From: Lacunisphaera limnophila
Lineage (GTDB): Bacteria > Verrucomicrobiota > Verrucomicrobiia > Opitutales > Opitutaceae
Length of the DNA: 64,000 bases
Direction of reading: 5' to 3'
Assembly (NCBI RefSeq): GCF_001746835.1
Contig: NZ_CP016094.1
Coordinates: forward strand, 3,115,501 to 3,179,500
A program made the position numbers and the translations under genes. Below the pieces are notes generated by a model. That model ran no database searches. It saw only the letters and a program-made list of their open reading frames with translations, and was not told where the DNA came from. The stretch's first letter is position 1. Every line of letters starts with the position of its first letter. Positions 8,736 through 18,766 of the stretch are shown here, piece by piece.

Positions 8736-10409
8736 ATGAGTTCGCTAATGCAAGAACTGCTCGCCCAGAGCACCTTCGACAAACTGAAGGCCGGTAGCAT
8801 CGTCTCGGGCGTCATCACTGAAATCCGCGCCAATGAAGTCGTCGTCGACATCGGCGGCAAAGCGGAAGGCGTCATCCCCGCCAACGAGTTCTCCGATCTC
8901 GGTGAACTCCAGATCGGCTCCACCATCGAGGTCATCCTCGAGAAGCTCGAGGACAAGGAGGGCAACCCCATCCTCTCCTACGAGCAGGCGCAGCAGAAGA
9001 AGAACTGGGAAAACATCCTCTCGAAGTGCCAGGAGGGCGCCATCGTCCCCGGCCGCGTGAAGACCAAGGTGAAGGGCGGCCTGATCGTCTCGATCGGCGT
9101 CGACTCCTTCCTCCCGGCCTCGCACATCGACATCCAGCCCCCCAAGAACCTCGACCAGTACGTCGGCCAGACCTACGATTTCAAGGTTCTCAAAATCAAT
9201 CACGAGCGGAAGAACATCGTGCTCTCCCGCCGCGAGCTCATCGAGGAACAGCGCGTCTCCAAGCGCCGCGACCTGCTCGAGAAGCTCCAGCCGGGCCAGG
9301 TCCGCAAGGGCGTGGTCAAGAACATCACCGACTTCGGCGCGTTCATCGACCTCGACGGCATGGACGGCCTGCTGCACATCACCGACATGAGCTGGGGCCG
9401 CATCGGCCACCCGTCCGAGCTGCTGAAGCAGGGCGAGGAGATCGAGGTGATGATCATCGACATCAACCGCGAGAAAGAGCGCGTGTCGCTCGGCCTCAAG
9501 CAGACCAAGAACAACCCGTGGGACAACATCGACCACAAGTTCCCGGTCGGTTCCAAGATCCACGGCAAGGTCGTCAATCTCGTGCCGTACGGCGCCTTCA
9601 TCGAGCTCGAGCCCGGTGTCGAGGGCCTCGTGCACATCACCGAGATGTCCTGGACCAAGCGCATCAACAAGCCCTCCGAGCTGCTCAAGGTCGGCCAGGA
9701 GCTCGATGCGGTCGTCCTCGGCATCCAGAAGGATGAGCAGAAGATCTCGCTCGGTCTCCGCCAGCTGGAGCCGAACCCGTGGGATATGGTGCGCCACAAC
9801 TACCCGGTGGGCGCCCGCGTCCGCGGCAAGGTGCGCAACATGACCACCTACGGCGCCTTCGTCGAACTCGAGGAAGGCATCGACGGCATGGTGCACGTCT
9901 CCGACATGTCCTGGACCCGCAAGATCAACCACCCGTCCGAGATGCTCAAGAAGGGCGACGAAGTGGACGCGATCGTGCTCGACGTGGACGCCGGCCAGCA
10001 GCGCATCAGCCTCGGCATGAAGCAGCTCGCCACCGACCCGTGGACCGACATCGACTCGTTCTTCCGCATCGGCGACGTCGTCCAGGGTGTCATCTCCAAG
10101 GTGACCACCTTCGGCGCCTTCGTGGAGCTCAAGGACGGCATCGACGGCCTCGTCCACATCTCGCAGATCCAGGAAGATCGCGTGGACAAGGTGAAGGACG
10201 TGCTCAAGCCCGAGCAGCAGGTGTCCGCCCGCGTCATCAAGATCGACCGTGAGGCGCGCCGCATCGGCCTCTCGATCAAGGCCGCCAACTACTCGGCGGA
10301 GCAGCTCGCGCAGGAAACTGCGACCTACGAGCAGTTCTCCAAGAGCTCCGGCGCCTCCGACATGACGAACCTCGGCGACATCTTCGACGAGGCCGCCAAG
10401 AAGGAATAA
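8736..10409 (+). CDS. rpsA: 30S ribosomal protein S1
   Basis: A 557-residue protein with six S1 (OB-fold) repeats. The repeats begin near residues 18 (AGSIVSGVITEI), 103 (GAIVPGRVKTKV), 188 (PGQVRKGVVKNI), 273 (VGSKIHGKVVNL), 358 (VGARVRGKVRNM) and 445 (IGDVVQGVISKV). This matches the six-domain organisation of Gram-negative S1, which binds mRNA leaders and assists translation initiation. That fits a genome in which few genes show strong Shine-Dalgarno sequences. The frame is open upstream to 8550, but that extension is Pro/Arg-rich and not S1-like. ATG 8736 is chosen because it precedes the conserved 'MQELLAQSTFDKLKAG' start; ATG 8748 is possible. A strong terminator follows 26 bp after the stop. 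Confidence 0.95.
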   Translation: MSSLMQELLAQSTFDKLKAGSIVSGVITEIRANEVVVDIGGKAEGVIPANEFSDLGELQIGSTIEVILEKLEDKEGNPILSYEQAQQKKNWENILSKCQEGAIVPGRVKTKVKGGLIVSIGVDSFLPASHIDIQPPKNLDQYVGQTYDFKVLKINHERKNIVLSRRELIEEQRVSKRRDLLEKLQPGQVRKGVVKNITDFGAFIDLDGMDGLLHITDMSWGRIGHPSELLKQGEEIEVMIIDINREKERVSLGLKQTKNNPWDNIDHKFPVGSKIHGKVVNLVPYGAFIELEPGVEGLVHITEMSWTKRINKPSELLKVGQELDAVVLGIQKDEQKISLGLRQLEPNPWDMVRHNYPVGARVRGKVRNMTTYGAFVELEEGIDGMVHVSDMSWTRKINHPSEMLKKGDEVDAIVLDVDAGQQRISLGMKQLATDPWTDIDSFFRIGDVVQGVISKVTTFGAFVELKDGIDGLVHISQIQEDRVDKVKDVLKPEQQVSARVIKIDREARRIGLSIKAANYSAEQLAQETATYEQFSKSSGASDMTNLGDIFDEAAKKE

Positions 10410-10435
10410 GGCCGGTCGAGTCTCCAGACTTCCAA

Positions 10436-10467
10436 GGCGTCCCGCGCAAGCGGGGCGCCTTTTTTTT
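10436..10467 (+). terminator. Rho-independent terminator of rpsA
   Basis: GGCGTCCCGC - GCAA - GCGGGGCGCC forms a 10-bp stem (one G-T pair) with a GNRA-type loop, directly followed by eight T residues (10460-10467). It begins 26 bp after the rpsA stop. Confidence 0.92.
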
Positions 10468-10471
10468 GGGG

Positions 10472-10499
10472 GGTAGGGCCGGTCTTTGACTGGACCGAC
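10472..10499. repeat. Degenerate REP-like hairpin, copy B
   Basis: The segment GTAGGGCCGGTC-TTTGACT-GGACCGAC shares the TAGGGCCGGTC core with the reverse complement of copies A and C, but the stem is imperfect. It lies just beyond the rpsA terminator, and its inverted orientation relative to the other copies suggests a decayed family member. Confidence 0.45.
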
Positions 10500-10629
10500 T
10501 CCGGGCCGCGTGCGCCGGAAACAACCTTAACTGTCAGACAAGCGTTCTAAGGCCGAGGCGGTGGACGAGCTTGAACTTCGACAGTCGCGCGGGTGGTCTA
10601 GGGACGGATTTCCCCTAACCCCGATCCCC

Positions 10630-11832
10630 ATGAGAAAGCTGATTGTCCTGTGCCTGTGTCTCGTCACGTCCGCGTTTGCCCAGAAATTCGAGGGCCTCGT
10701 GCTCACGCCCCCGATGGGCTGGAACACCTGGAACACCTTCGCGAGCAACATCGACGAGTTCATGATCAAGGAGACCGCCGAGGCCATGATCAAAAACGGC
10801 ATGCGGGACGCGGGCTACGTCTACATCGTGCTCGACGACACCTGGTCGGCGATGGAGCGCGACGCACAGGGCAACCTGCAGGCGCACCCGGTCAAGTTCC
10901 CCAGCGGCATGAAGGCCTTGGGCGACTGGCTGCACGCGCGCGGGTTCAAGTTCGGCATCTACAACTGCGCGGGGCGCAAGACCTGCGCGGGTTATCCGGG
11001 CGGCTGGGGTCATGAATTTCAGGACGCCCTCAAATACGCCGAGTGGGGCGTGGACTACCTGAAATACGACTGGTGCACGGCAGGCGACGCGAACCCCAAG
11101 GACGCCTACACCCGCATGCGCGATGCGCTGTGGGCCGCCAAGCGCCCGATCGTCTTCAGCATTTGCGAGTGGGGCGGCAGCAAGCCCTGGGAATGGGCGA
11201 AGGACGTCGGCCACCTTTGGCGCACCACCGGCGACATCACCGACTGTTACGATTGCATCCAGCGCTGGGAGAACGGCTGGAAGGTCATCCTCGATCTGCA
11301 GCACTCGCAGGTCCAGCCGGCCGACGGCCAGAACAACGGCATCGGCAAATTCGCCGGCCCGGGCCACTGGAACGATCCGGACATGCTGGAGGTCGGCAAC
11401 GCCGGCCTGACCTTCGCCGAGTCCCGCGCCCATTTCAGCCTCTGGGGCATCCTCGCCGCCCCGCTCATGGCTGGCAACGATGTGCGCAAGATGTCGCCCG
11501 AGATCACAGCGCTGCTGACCGACAAGGAGGCTCTGGCCATCAACCAGGATCCCCTCGGCAAGCAGGGCTGGCGTTTCCGCCGCGAGCCCGGCCGCGAGAT
11601 CTGGGTGCGCGAGCTGGCTGGCGGCGAGTGGGCGATCGCCCTGCTGAACAGCGGCGACGAGACCGCCGAGTTGGAGATCGATTTCAGCCACGGCTTCTGG
11701 TTCCTCGGTGGCGAGTGCACCGTGCGTGACATCTGGGACAAGCAGGACGTCGGCACAACGGCCCAGCCCTTCAAGAAGCAGCTCGCGGCCCACGACGTCG
11801 CCTACTTGCGGGTGAAACCGATCAAGAAGTGA
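10630..11832 (+). CDS. Secreted GH27 alpha-galactosidase
   Basis: A 400-residue glycoside hydrolase. Residues 1-17 are a signal peptide (MRKLIVLCLCLVTSAFA), so it acts in the periplasm or outside. The (beta/alpha)8 catalytic domain begins with 'TPPMGWNTWNTF'. The nucleophile is D147 in 'YLKYDWC', and the acid/base aspartate is in 'WNDPDMLEVGN' (D251 region). 'FSICEWG' and 'AAPLMAGND' are further GH27 signatures. About 90 C-terminal residues form the usual beta-sandwich. It would release alpha-linked galactose from galactomannan or raffinose-type sugars. The frame extends upstream to 10561, but the start at 10630 fits the signal peptide. It stands alone, ending at a bidirectional terminator shared with the sigma factor gene. 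Confidence 0.94.
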   Translation: MRKLIVLCLCLVTSAFAQKFEGLVLTPPMGWNTWNTFASNIDEFMIKETAEAMIKNGMRDAGYVYIVLDDTWSAMERDAQGNLQAHPVKFPSGMKALGDWLHARGFKFGIYNCAGRKTCAGYPGGWGHEFQDALKYAEWGVDYLKYDWCTAGDANPKDAYTRMRDALWAAKRPIVFSICEWGGSKPWEWAKDVGHLWRTTGDITDCYDCIQRWENGWKVILDLQHSQVQPADGQNNGIGKFAGPGHWNDPDMLEVGNAGLTFAESRAHFSLWGILAAPLMAGNDVRKMSPEITALLTDKEALAINQDPLGKQGWRFRREPGREIWVRELAGGEWAIALLNSGDETAELEIDFSHGFWFLGGECTVRDIWDKQDVGTTAQPFKKQLAAHDVAYLRVKPIKK

Positions 11833-11913
11833 CCGCGGGCAAGGTCGCCGCAAACAACGACCCTGCAGGCTGGAACTGGCGCGACGCCGGCGCGCCCGTG
11901 GATTTCGGGCATT

Positions 11914-11945
11914 AAAAAACGCGCAACTGGAGGGTTGCGCGTTTT
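11914..11945. terminator. Bidirectional terminator between GH27 and sigma factor genes
   Basis: A perfect stem ACGCGCAAC / GTTGCGCGT with a 6-nt loop TGGAGG is flanked by AAAAAA on the left and TTTTG on the right. The A/T flanks allow termination on both strands, which suits the convergent genes on either side. Confidence 0.88.
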
Positions 11946-11964
11946 GTTTGGGCGGACGTCTCGG

Positions 11965-13056
11965 TTAATTGACGGGCTCGGTCTGGCGGGCGACGAGACC
12001 GCGGATGGCATCGGCGCGTTCCCCGGCGAAGCGCTCTTCCTCGACCTCATCCGCGGTGCGGATGCGGTTGTGGCTCTGCATCTGCCGGCGGATCTTGGCC
12101 AGGGCGAGGTACTCGAGCTGGCGGATGCGTTCGCGGGTGACCTTGAATTTCTTGCCGACCTCCTCGAGGGTCAGCTCCTTCTCGCCGTCCAAGCCGAAGC
12201 GCAGCTTGATGATGCTGGCTTCGCGGGGGTCGAGGGAGTTGACCATGGCGCTGAGATCCTCGCGGAGATTCTTGTCGCCCAGACCCTCGTAAGGGCTGAC
12301 GGCGGCATCATCGCCCACGAGGTCTCCGAGCGTGGCCGAACCATCGTCTTCGCCGACGGGGGCGTCGAGGGAGGCGGGGCGGACGCTGACGGTCTTCAGC
12401 AGGGCGACCTTGGCGGTCGGGATCTGCAATTCCGCCGCGATCTCCTCATTCTCCGGCTCGCGGCCGAGTTCGTCGGTAAGCTTCGCGATCATCTTCCGCA
12501 TGCGGGAGATCTTGTCGACGAGATGGACAGGCAGGCGGATCGTCTTGGACTGGTTGGCCAGGGCGCGCTTCATGGACTGCTTGATCCACCAAGCAGCATA
12601 GGTGGAGAGCTTGCCGCCCTTGGCGGGGTCGAAGCGCTCGACGGCCTTGATCAGGCCGAGGTTGCCCTCGCTGATGAGGTCCATGAGCGGGAGGCCCATC
12701 TGGTTGTAGTCGTAGGCAATCTTCACGACGAGGCGCAGGTTGGCCTTGATCATGTGGTCGCGGGCGGCCTTGTCGCCCTTCTTGATGCGGGCGGCCAGCT
12801 TGATCTCCTCCTGCACGGTGAGGAGGGGCGTCAGACGGATCTCGTTCAGGTAAAGCTGGAGATTGGACCGCTCATCGCGCCGGTCGACAGGCGAGGCGAC
12901 ATCAAACTGGGAGGCCGGGGCGGCGGGGGTGATCTCGGGGCGGACGGTCAGGCCCTCGTCAGCAGACGGAATGGAGAGGGCAGGGGTGATCGGGCGGTTC
13001 GCAGAGGTCGGGACTGATTCCCGCGTGGATTGGGTAGTCTTTTTGCGAGTGGGCAT
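11965..13056 (-). CDS. Sigma-70 family RNA polymerase sigma factor
   Basis: A 363-residue sigma factor. After a roughly 65-residue Ser/Thr/Pro-rich N-terminus, region 1.2 starts at 'LQLYLNEI'. Region 2 contains 'NLRLVVKIAYDYNQMGLPLMDLISEG' and the -10-reading 'STYAAWWIKQSMKRALANQ'. Region 3 has 'IRLPVHLVDKISRM', and region 4 ends with the helix-turn-helix 'LTLEEVGKKFKVTRERIRQLE'. Region 1.1 is absent and the protein is short for a housekeeping RpoD. It could be the principal SigA-type factor or a group 2 (RpoS-like) alternative; the sequence alone does not decide, so I give no symbol. It converges with the GH27 gene and shares its terminator. Confidence 0.9.
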   Translation of the reverse strand: MPTRKKTTQSTRESVPTSANRPITPALSIPSADEGLTVRPEITPAAPASQFDVASPVDRRDERSNLQLYLNEIRLTPLLTVQEEIKLAARIKKGDKAARDHMIKANLRLVVKIAYDYNQMGLPLMDLISEGNLGLIKAVERFDPAKGGKLSTYAAWWIKQSMKRALANQSKTIRLPVHLVDKISRMRKMIAKLTDELGREPENEEIAAELQIPTAKVALLKTVSVRPASLDAPVGEDDGSATLGDLVGDDAAVSPYEGLGDKNLREDLSAMVNSLDPREASIIKLRFGLDGEKELTLEEVGKKFKVTRERIRQLEYLALAKIRRQMQSHNRIRTADEVEEERFAGERADAIRGLVARQTEPVN

Positions 13057-13192
13057 GATGAAAGGGTGGTGACGAGTGGGACAGGTGAGTGGTTACTCTG
13101 CTGTTCCTTGCATTTAAGATGCCTGAGGCCGGGATTTAATTCCCAGCCCCTCATCTGACACAGACTACGCGGGATGGTGCCCGGCAGATGCC

Positions 13193-14632
13193 TTAACTCG
13201 ACAACCGATCCGCCAAGGCGATGGCCTTGAAGAGGGCGGAGGCCTTGTTGATGGTCTCCTGATACTCCGCGGCTGGGACCGAATCGGCCACCACCCCGGC
13301 CCCGGCCTGGATGTGCACCTGACCATCCTTAACCAATGCTGTCCTGAGAGTTATGCAGGAGTCAAGATTGCCATCGTAGCTGAAATAGCCCAAGGCGCCG
13401 GCGTAGCTGCCGCGCTGGGTTCCCTCTTTTTCAGCAATAAGTTGCATGGCGCGAATTTTTGGGGCGCCGCTGACCGTGCCGGCGGGAAAGGTGGCACGCA
13501 TGAGGTCAAAAGCGGATCGTTCTGGCGCTAGTTGTCCCTCTACCTGGGACACAATGTGCATGACATGCGAGTAGCGCTCGATGGTCATGAATTCGGGCAC
13601 TTTGACCGTGCCGTAAGCGCAGACGCGGCCGATGTCGTTACGGGCCAGGTCGACCAGCATCAGGTGCTCGGCCTTTTCCTTTTCGTCGGCGAGCAGTTCC
13701 TTTTCGAGGGCGACGTCCTCGGCCGTGGACTTGCCGCGGGGACGGGTGCCGGCGATGGGACGGATCTCGACTTTGCGGCCGGTCAGACGCACATGGACCT
13801 CGGGGGAGGCCCCGACGAGGGCGAAGTCGCCGGTGTCGAGCAGGAACATGTAGGGCGACGGGTTGACCGTGCGCAGGGCGCGGTAGAGATCGAGCGGGGT
13901 CTTCGTAAACGCGCGGCTGAAGCGCTGGGAGAGCACGATCTGGAAAATGTCGCCGGCCCGGATGAACTCCTTGGAGTCATCCACCATTTTCTCAAAAGCA
14001 GCCTGCGTGAAATTGCCCGGCGGGACCTGCACCGGGCCGGTCATCCCGAGGGTGGCGGGGGCGAGGGGGGAGGGCCGGCCCAGCGCGGCCTGCAGGCGCA
14101 GCAGTTCCGTGCAGGCGGCATCATACGCAGCGCCCGAGTCAGCGCCCACGTGGGCGTTGACGATGAGCCGCATGGTCTGGTGGGCCCGGTCAAAGGCCAC
14201 GACCGAGTCGCAAAACATGAACCACATGGCCGGTACGCCGAGTTCATCGCGGGCGGCCAGCGGGACGGACGGCTCCACGCTGTGGATGAATTCATACCCC
14301 AGGTAGCCTACGGCGCCGCCGGTGAAGGGGGGGAGGCCAGGGATCTCGACCGGCTTGTAGCCGGCGAGTTCGGACTCGAGCAGTTTCAGGGGATCGGCGT
14401 CGCCGGGGCGCGCGGTGATGATCTGGCGCGGGTTGCAGCCGATGAAGCTGAAACGGGAAACGTTTTCCCCACCCTCCACGGATTCGAGCAGGAAGGCCGG
14501 GCCGGTGCCGCGGAGCTTTGCAAAGGCCGAGACCGGGGTCTCGAGGTCGGCCAGCAGGTCGGTGCAGACCGGGATGACGTTGCCCTGGCGGCTGAGTTCG
14601 AGGAAGGCGGCGCGGGTGGGGGTGACTTGCAT
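13193..14632 (-). CDS. trpE: Anthranilate synthase component I
   Basis: A 479-residue chorismate-binding enzyme that makes anthranilate from chorismate in tryptophan synthesis. The N-terminal domain carries 'FLLESVEGGENVSRFSFIG', whose LLES motif binds tryptophan for feedback inhibition and separates TrpE from PabB. The catalytic domain shows 'DIFQIVLSQRF', 'IAGTRPRGK', 'ELLADEKEKAEHLMLVDLARND' and 'FPAGTVSGAPKIRAM'. It ends with 'GAGVVADSVPAAEYQET'. It begins 3 bp after the glmS stop on the same strand, so the two are likely co-transcribed, an unusual pairing. No trpG or other trp gene is in the window. Length is typical. Confidence 0.96.
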   Translation of the reverse strand: MQVTPTRAAFLELSRQGNVIPVCTDLLADLETPVSAFAKLRGTGPAFLLESVEGGENVSRFSFIGCNPRQIITARPGDADPLKLLESELAGYKPVEIPGLPPFTGGAVGYLGYEFIHSVEPSVPLAARDELGVPAMWFMFCDSVVAFDRAHQTMRLIVNAHVGADSGAAYDAACTELLRLQAALGRPSPLAPATLGMTGPVQVPPGNFTQAAFEKMVDDSKEFIRAGDIFQIVLSQRFSRAFTKTPLDLYRALRTVNPSPYMFLLDTGDFALVGASPEVHVRLTGRKVEIRPIAGTRPRGKSTAEDVALEKELLADEKEKAEHLMLVDLARNDIGRVCAYGTVKVPEFMTIERYSHVMHIVSQVEGQLAPERSAFDLMRATFPAGTVSGAPKIRAMQLIAEKEGTQRGSYAGALGYFSYDGNLDSCITLRTALVKDGQVHIQAGAGVVADSVPAAEYQETINKASALFKAIALADRLSS

Positions 14633-14635
14633 GGG

Positions 14636-16486
<1,851 letters not shown>

Positions 16487-16556
16487 AAGTTGGTTTTGGC
16501 TGGAGATTTTTGGGGACCTTCAAATGATACCGCAAGGAATTAGAACACCCCAATTT

Positions 16557-17840
16557 ATGGCGGAATCCAAACGAGTCTTATCAGTGATCATGGGCGGCGG
16601 TCGCGGCACGCGGCTCTTTCCCCTGACGAAGGAACGGTGCAAGCCGGCGGTGCCCCTCGCGGGCAAGTACCGACTGGTGGACATCCCGATCAGCAACTGC
16701 CTCAACTCGGGCTACAACCGGATCTTCCTGCTCACGCAGTTTCTGACGGCGTCGCTGCACCGACACATCAACAAGAGCTTTCATTTCGACCCGTTTGGCG
16801 CGGGCTTCATCGACCTGCTCTCCGCCGAGCAGACGAACCTGAGCACCTCGTGGTATGAGGGTACGGCCGACGCGGTGCGCCGCAACCTGGAGCATTTCGA
16901 CGCCCACGCGCACGACCTGATTTTGATCCTCTCGGGCGACCAGTTGTACCGGATGGATTTTCGCCAGATCATCGACCAGCACGTGGCCACCGGGGCGGAT
17001 GTCACCATCGCGGCGATCCCGTTCCCGGTCTCCAAGGTCGAGGGCCTGGGCCTCATGCGGGTGAACGACGACCTTTCCATTTCCGAGTTCGTCGAGAAGC
17101 CCAAGGATCCGGCCGTCATCAACAGTCTCACGGTCAGCCCGGCGCTGGAAGCGAAGCTGGAGCCCTGTCCCGAAAAGCGCTGCCTGGCCTCCATGGGCAT
17201 CTATGTTTTCAGCCGCGACGTCCTGAAGCGCGCGCTGGCGAACGACATGAAGGATTTCGGCAAGGAGGTCATTCCGGCCCTGCTGGGTCAGCAGAAACTC
17301 TACAGCTACATCTTCGAGGGCTATTGGGAGGACATCGGCACCGTCCGCGCCTTCTTCGAGGCGAATCTTGCGCTGGCGCAACCGCTGCCGCCCTTTAATT
17401 TCTTCGACCGGAGCGCGCCGATCTACACGCATGCCCGTTACCTGCCGGCGTCCAAGATCAACCGCTGCTCCATCGACCATGTGGTCATCGGCGACGGCTG
17501 CCTGGTCACGGATTCCACGCTCAAGCACAGTGTCATTGGCATCCGTTCCGTCCTCGGGGAAAATTCCGATCTCGAGGATGTGGTTATGATGGGTTCGGAC
17601 TACTACCAGACCAAACTGGAGGTCGAGTCCGACAAGGCCCGGGGCCGCCCGCCGATCGGCGTGGGTCGCAATTGCCGCATCAAGCGGGCCATCATCGACA
17701 AGAACGCCCGCATCGGCGACGGCGTCACGCTTTCACCCGACGGCAAGCCCGACGGCGACTACCCGCACGGGGTGGTGATCCGCGATGGCATCCTCTGCGT
17801 CTGCAAGGGCGCGGTGATCCCCTCAGGTTTTACCCTGTGA
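16557..17840 (+). CDS. glgC: Glucose-1-phosphate adenylyltransferase
   Basis: A 427-residue nucleotidyltransferase that makes ADP-glucose from ATP and glucose-1-phosphate for glycogen synthesis. The nucleotide-binding start 'VLSVIMGGGRGTRLFPLTKERCKPAVPLAGKYRLVDIPISNC' resembles plant and cyanobacterial enzymes. Next come 'YEGTADAVRRNL', 'ILSGDQLYRMDF', the glucose-1-phosphate segment 'FVEKPKDP', and a C-terminal left-handed beta-helix domain ('CSIDHVVIGDGC'). Start 16557 matches the family; an in-frame ATG at 16524 would add 11 residues. Its 3' end overlaps the convergent lgt gene by 18 bp. No other glg gene is nearby. Confidence 0.93.
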   Translation: MAESKRVLSVIMGGGRGTRLFPLTKERCKPAVPLAGKYRLVDIPISNCLNSGYNRIFLLTQFLTASLHRHINKSFHFDPFGAGFIDLLSAEQTNLSTSWYEGTADAVRRNLEHFDAHAHDLILILSGDQLYRMDFRQIIDQHVATGADVTIAAIPFPVSKVEGLGLMRVNDDLSISEFVEKPKDPAVINSLTVSPALEAKLEPCPEKRCLASMGIYVFSRDVLKRALANDMKDFGKEVIPALLGQQKLYSYIFEGYWEDIGTVRAFFEANLALAQPLPPFNFFDRSAPIYTHARYLPASKINRCSIDHVVIGDGCLVTDSTLKHSVIGIRSVLGENSDLEDVVMMGSDYYQTKLEVESDKARGRPPIGVGRNCRIKRAIIDKNARIGDGVTLSPDGKPDGDYPHGVVIRDGILCVCKGAVIPSGFTL

Positions 17841-18641
17841 CCGACCGCGGGTGGCGATGATCGCCAGCCCGCTGACGGCCATGAAGAGCGAATAGAACAT
17901 GCCGCGGCTCAGGCCGAGGATGAGCCCGGCATCGGGTTCGCGGAAGGCCTCGCAGACGACGCGGGCGAGGGCGTAGGCCAGCAGGAACTCGCCGGTGAGA
18001 CGGCCCGGTTGCGTGCGTACTGCGGGGCTCCGCCAGAAACGCCACTGCAGGTAGGCAAACAACAGGAAACCCTCCAAGGCGGCCTCATACAGCTGAGAGG
18101 GATGCCGCGGCACATTGCCCCCGCCGGTCTGCAAGAAAATCACCGCCCAGGGTACGTCCGTCGCTTTGCCCCAGAGCTCGCCGTTCAGGTAATTGGCCAA
18201 CCGGCCGAGACCCAGTCCGAGGGCCCCGGTGCTGACGATCAGGTCGCTGAGGAGGAAAAAAGAGGTCTGGGATCGCCGGGCAAAGAGGATCAGGGCCACG
18301 ACCACCCCCAGAAACCCCCCGTGGCTGGCCATGCCGCCTTCCCAGACACGGAAGAAGGCGAGTGGCTCCGTCAGCAAGGTGCCGGGTTGGTAGAGCAAAA
18401 AGTACCCCAGCCGGCCGCCGAGCAGCACGCCGGCGATCAAATACGTCATCAGGTCGCTGATGGCCGGGAGCGCGAAGGGGGAGCGGCCCGCGCGCTCATA
18501 GCGATGGAGCAGCCACGCGGCGGCGACGAAGCCCAGGAGGTACGCGAGGCCGTAGTAACGAAGGCCGAAGCCTTCGCCGAAGCGAATGAGAAACGGGTGG
18601 GGGGTATGAACCCACTGGGCGATCACGGGCCAGCCAAGCAT
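17823..18641 (-). CDS. lgt: Prolipoprotein diacylglyceryl transferase
   Basis: A 272-residue inner-membrane enzyme that attaches diacylglycerol to the lipobox Cys of prelipoproteins. Seven or so hydrophobic helices are visible. The Lgt signature 'GLGRLANYLNGELWGKATDVPWAV' is followed by 'HPSQLYEAALEG', and near the N-terminus 'RYYGLAYLLGF' contains the conserved Arg-Tyr-Tyr-Gly. The C-terminus holds 'GEFLLAYALARVVCEAFREPD'. The start at 18641 is chosen over an upstream Met at 18677 because the mature family begins with the periplasmic 'FLIRFGEGFGLRYYG' stretch. It is convergent with glgC (18-bp overlap) and divergent from gcvT. Substrates encoded here include the 8.1-kb lipoprotein and the RND adaptor. 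Confidence 0.94.
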   Translation of the reverse strand: MLGWPVIAQWVHTPHPFLIRFGEGFGLRYYGLAYLLGFVAAAWLLHRYERAGRSPFALPAISDLMTYLIAGVLLGGRLGYFLLYQPGTLLTEPLAFFRVWEGGMASHGGFLGVVVALILFARRSQTSFFLLSDLIVSTGALGLGLGRLANYLNGELWGKATDVPWAVIFLQTGGGNVPRHPSQLYEAALEGFLLFAYLQWRFWRSPAVRTQPGRLTGEFLLAYALARVVCEAFREPDAGLILGLSRGMFYSLFMAVSGLAIIATRGRSQGKT

Positions 18642-18766
18642 GCCACCAGAGCAGAGGAGGCCGGCGGGTGAACACAATCTCTTTCAAGTCGGGTAACCCG
18701 GCTACTTGCGGACCAGCGGAGCACTGTTGCCTTGCGACCGGCACGGCGGACTGGCTTCTTCATCCC

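Noticed and set aside
10561-10629. Extended N-terminus for the GH27 enzyme
   Set aside because: The extra residues precede a good signal peptide and are not family-like; similar upstream extensions were rejected for rpsA, ppc, gcvT, the GH2 enzyme and the UnbV-like protein.
18642-18766. Glycine riboswitch before gcvT
   Set aside because: The region lacks the conserved glycine-aptamer core, and I found no tandem aptamer layout.
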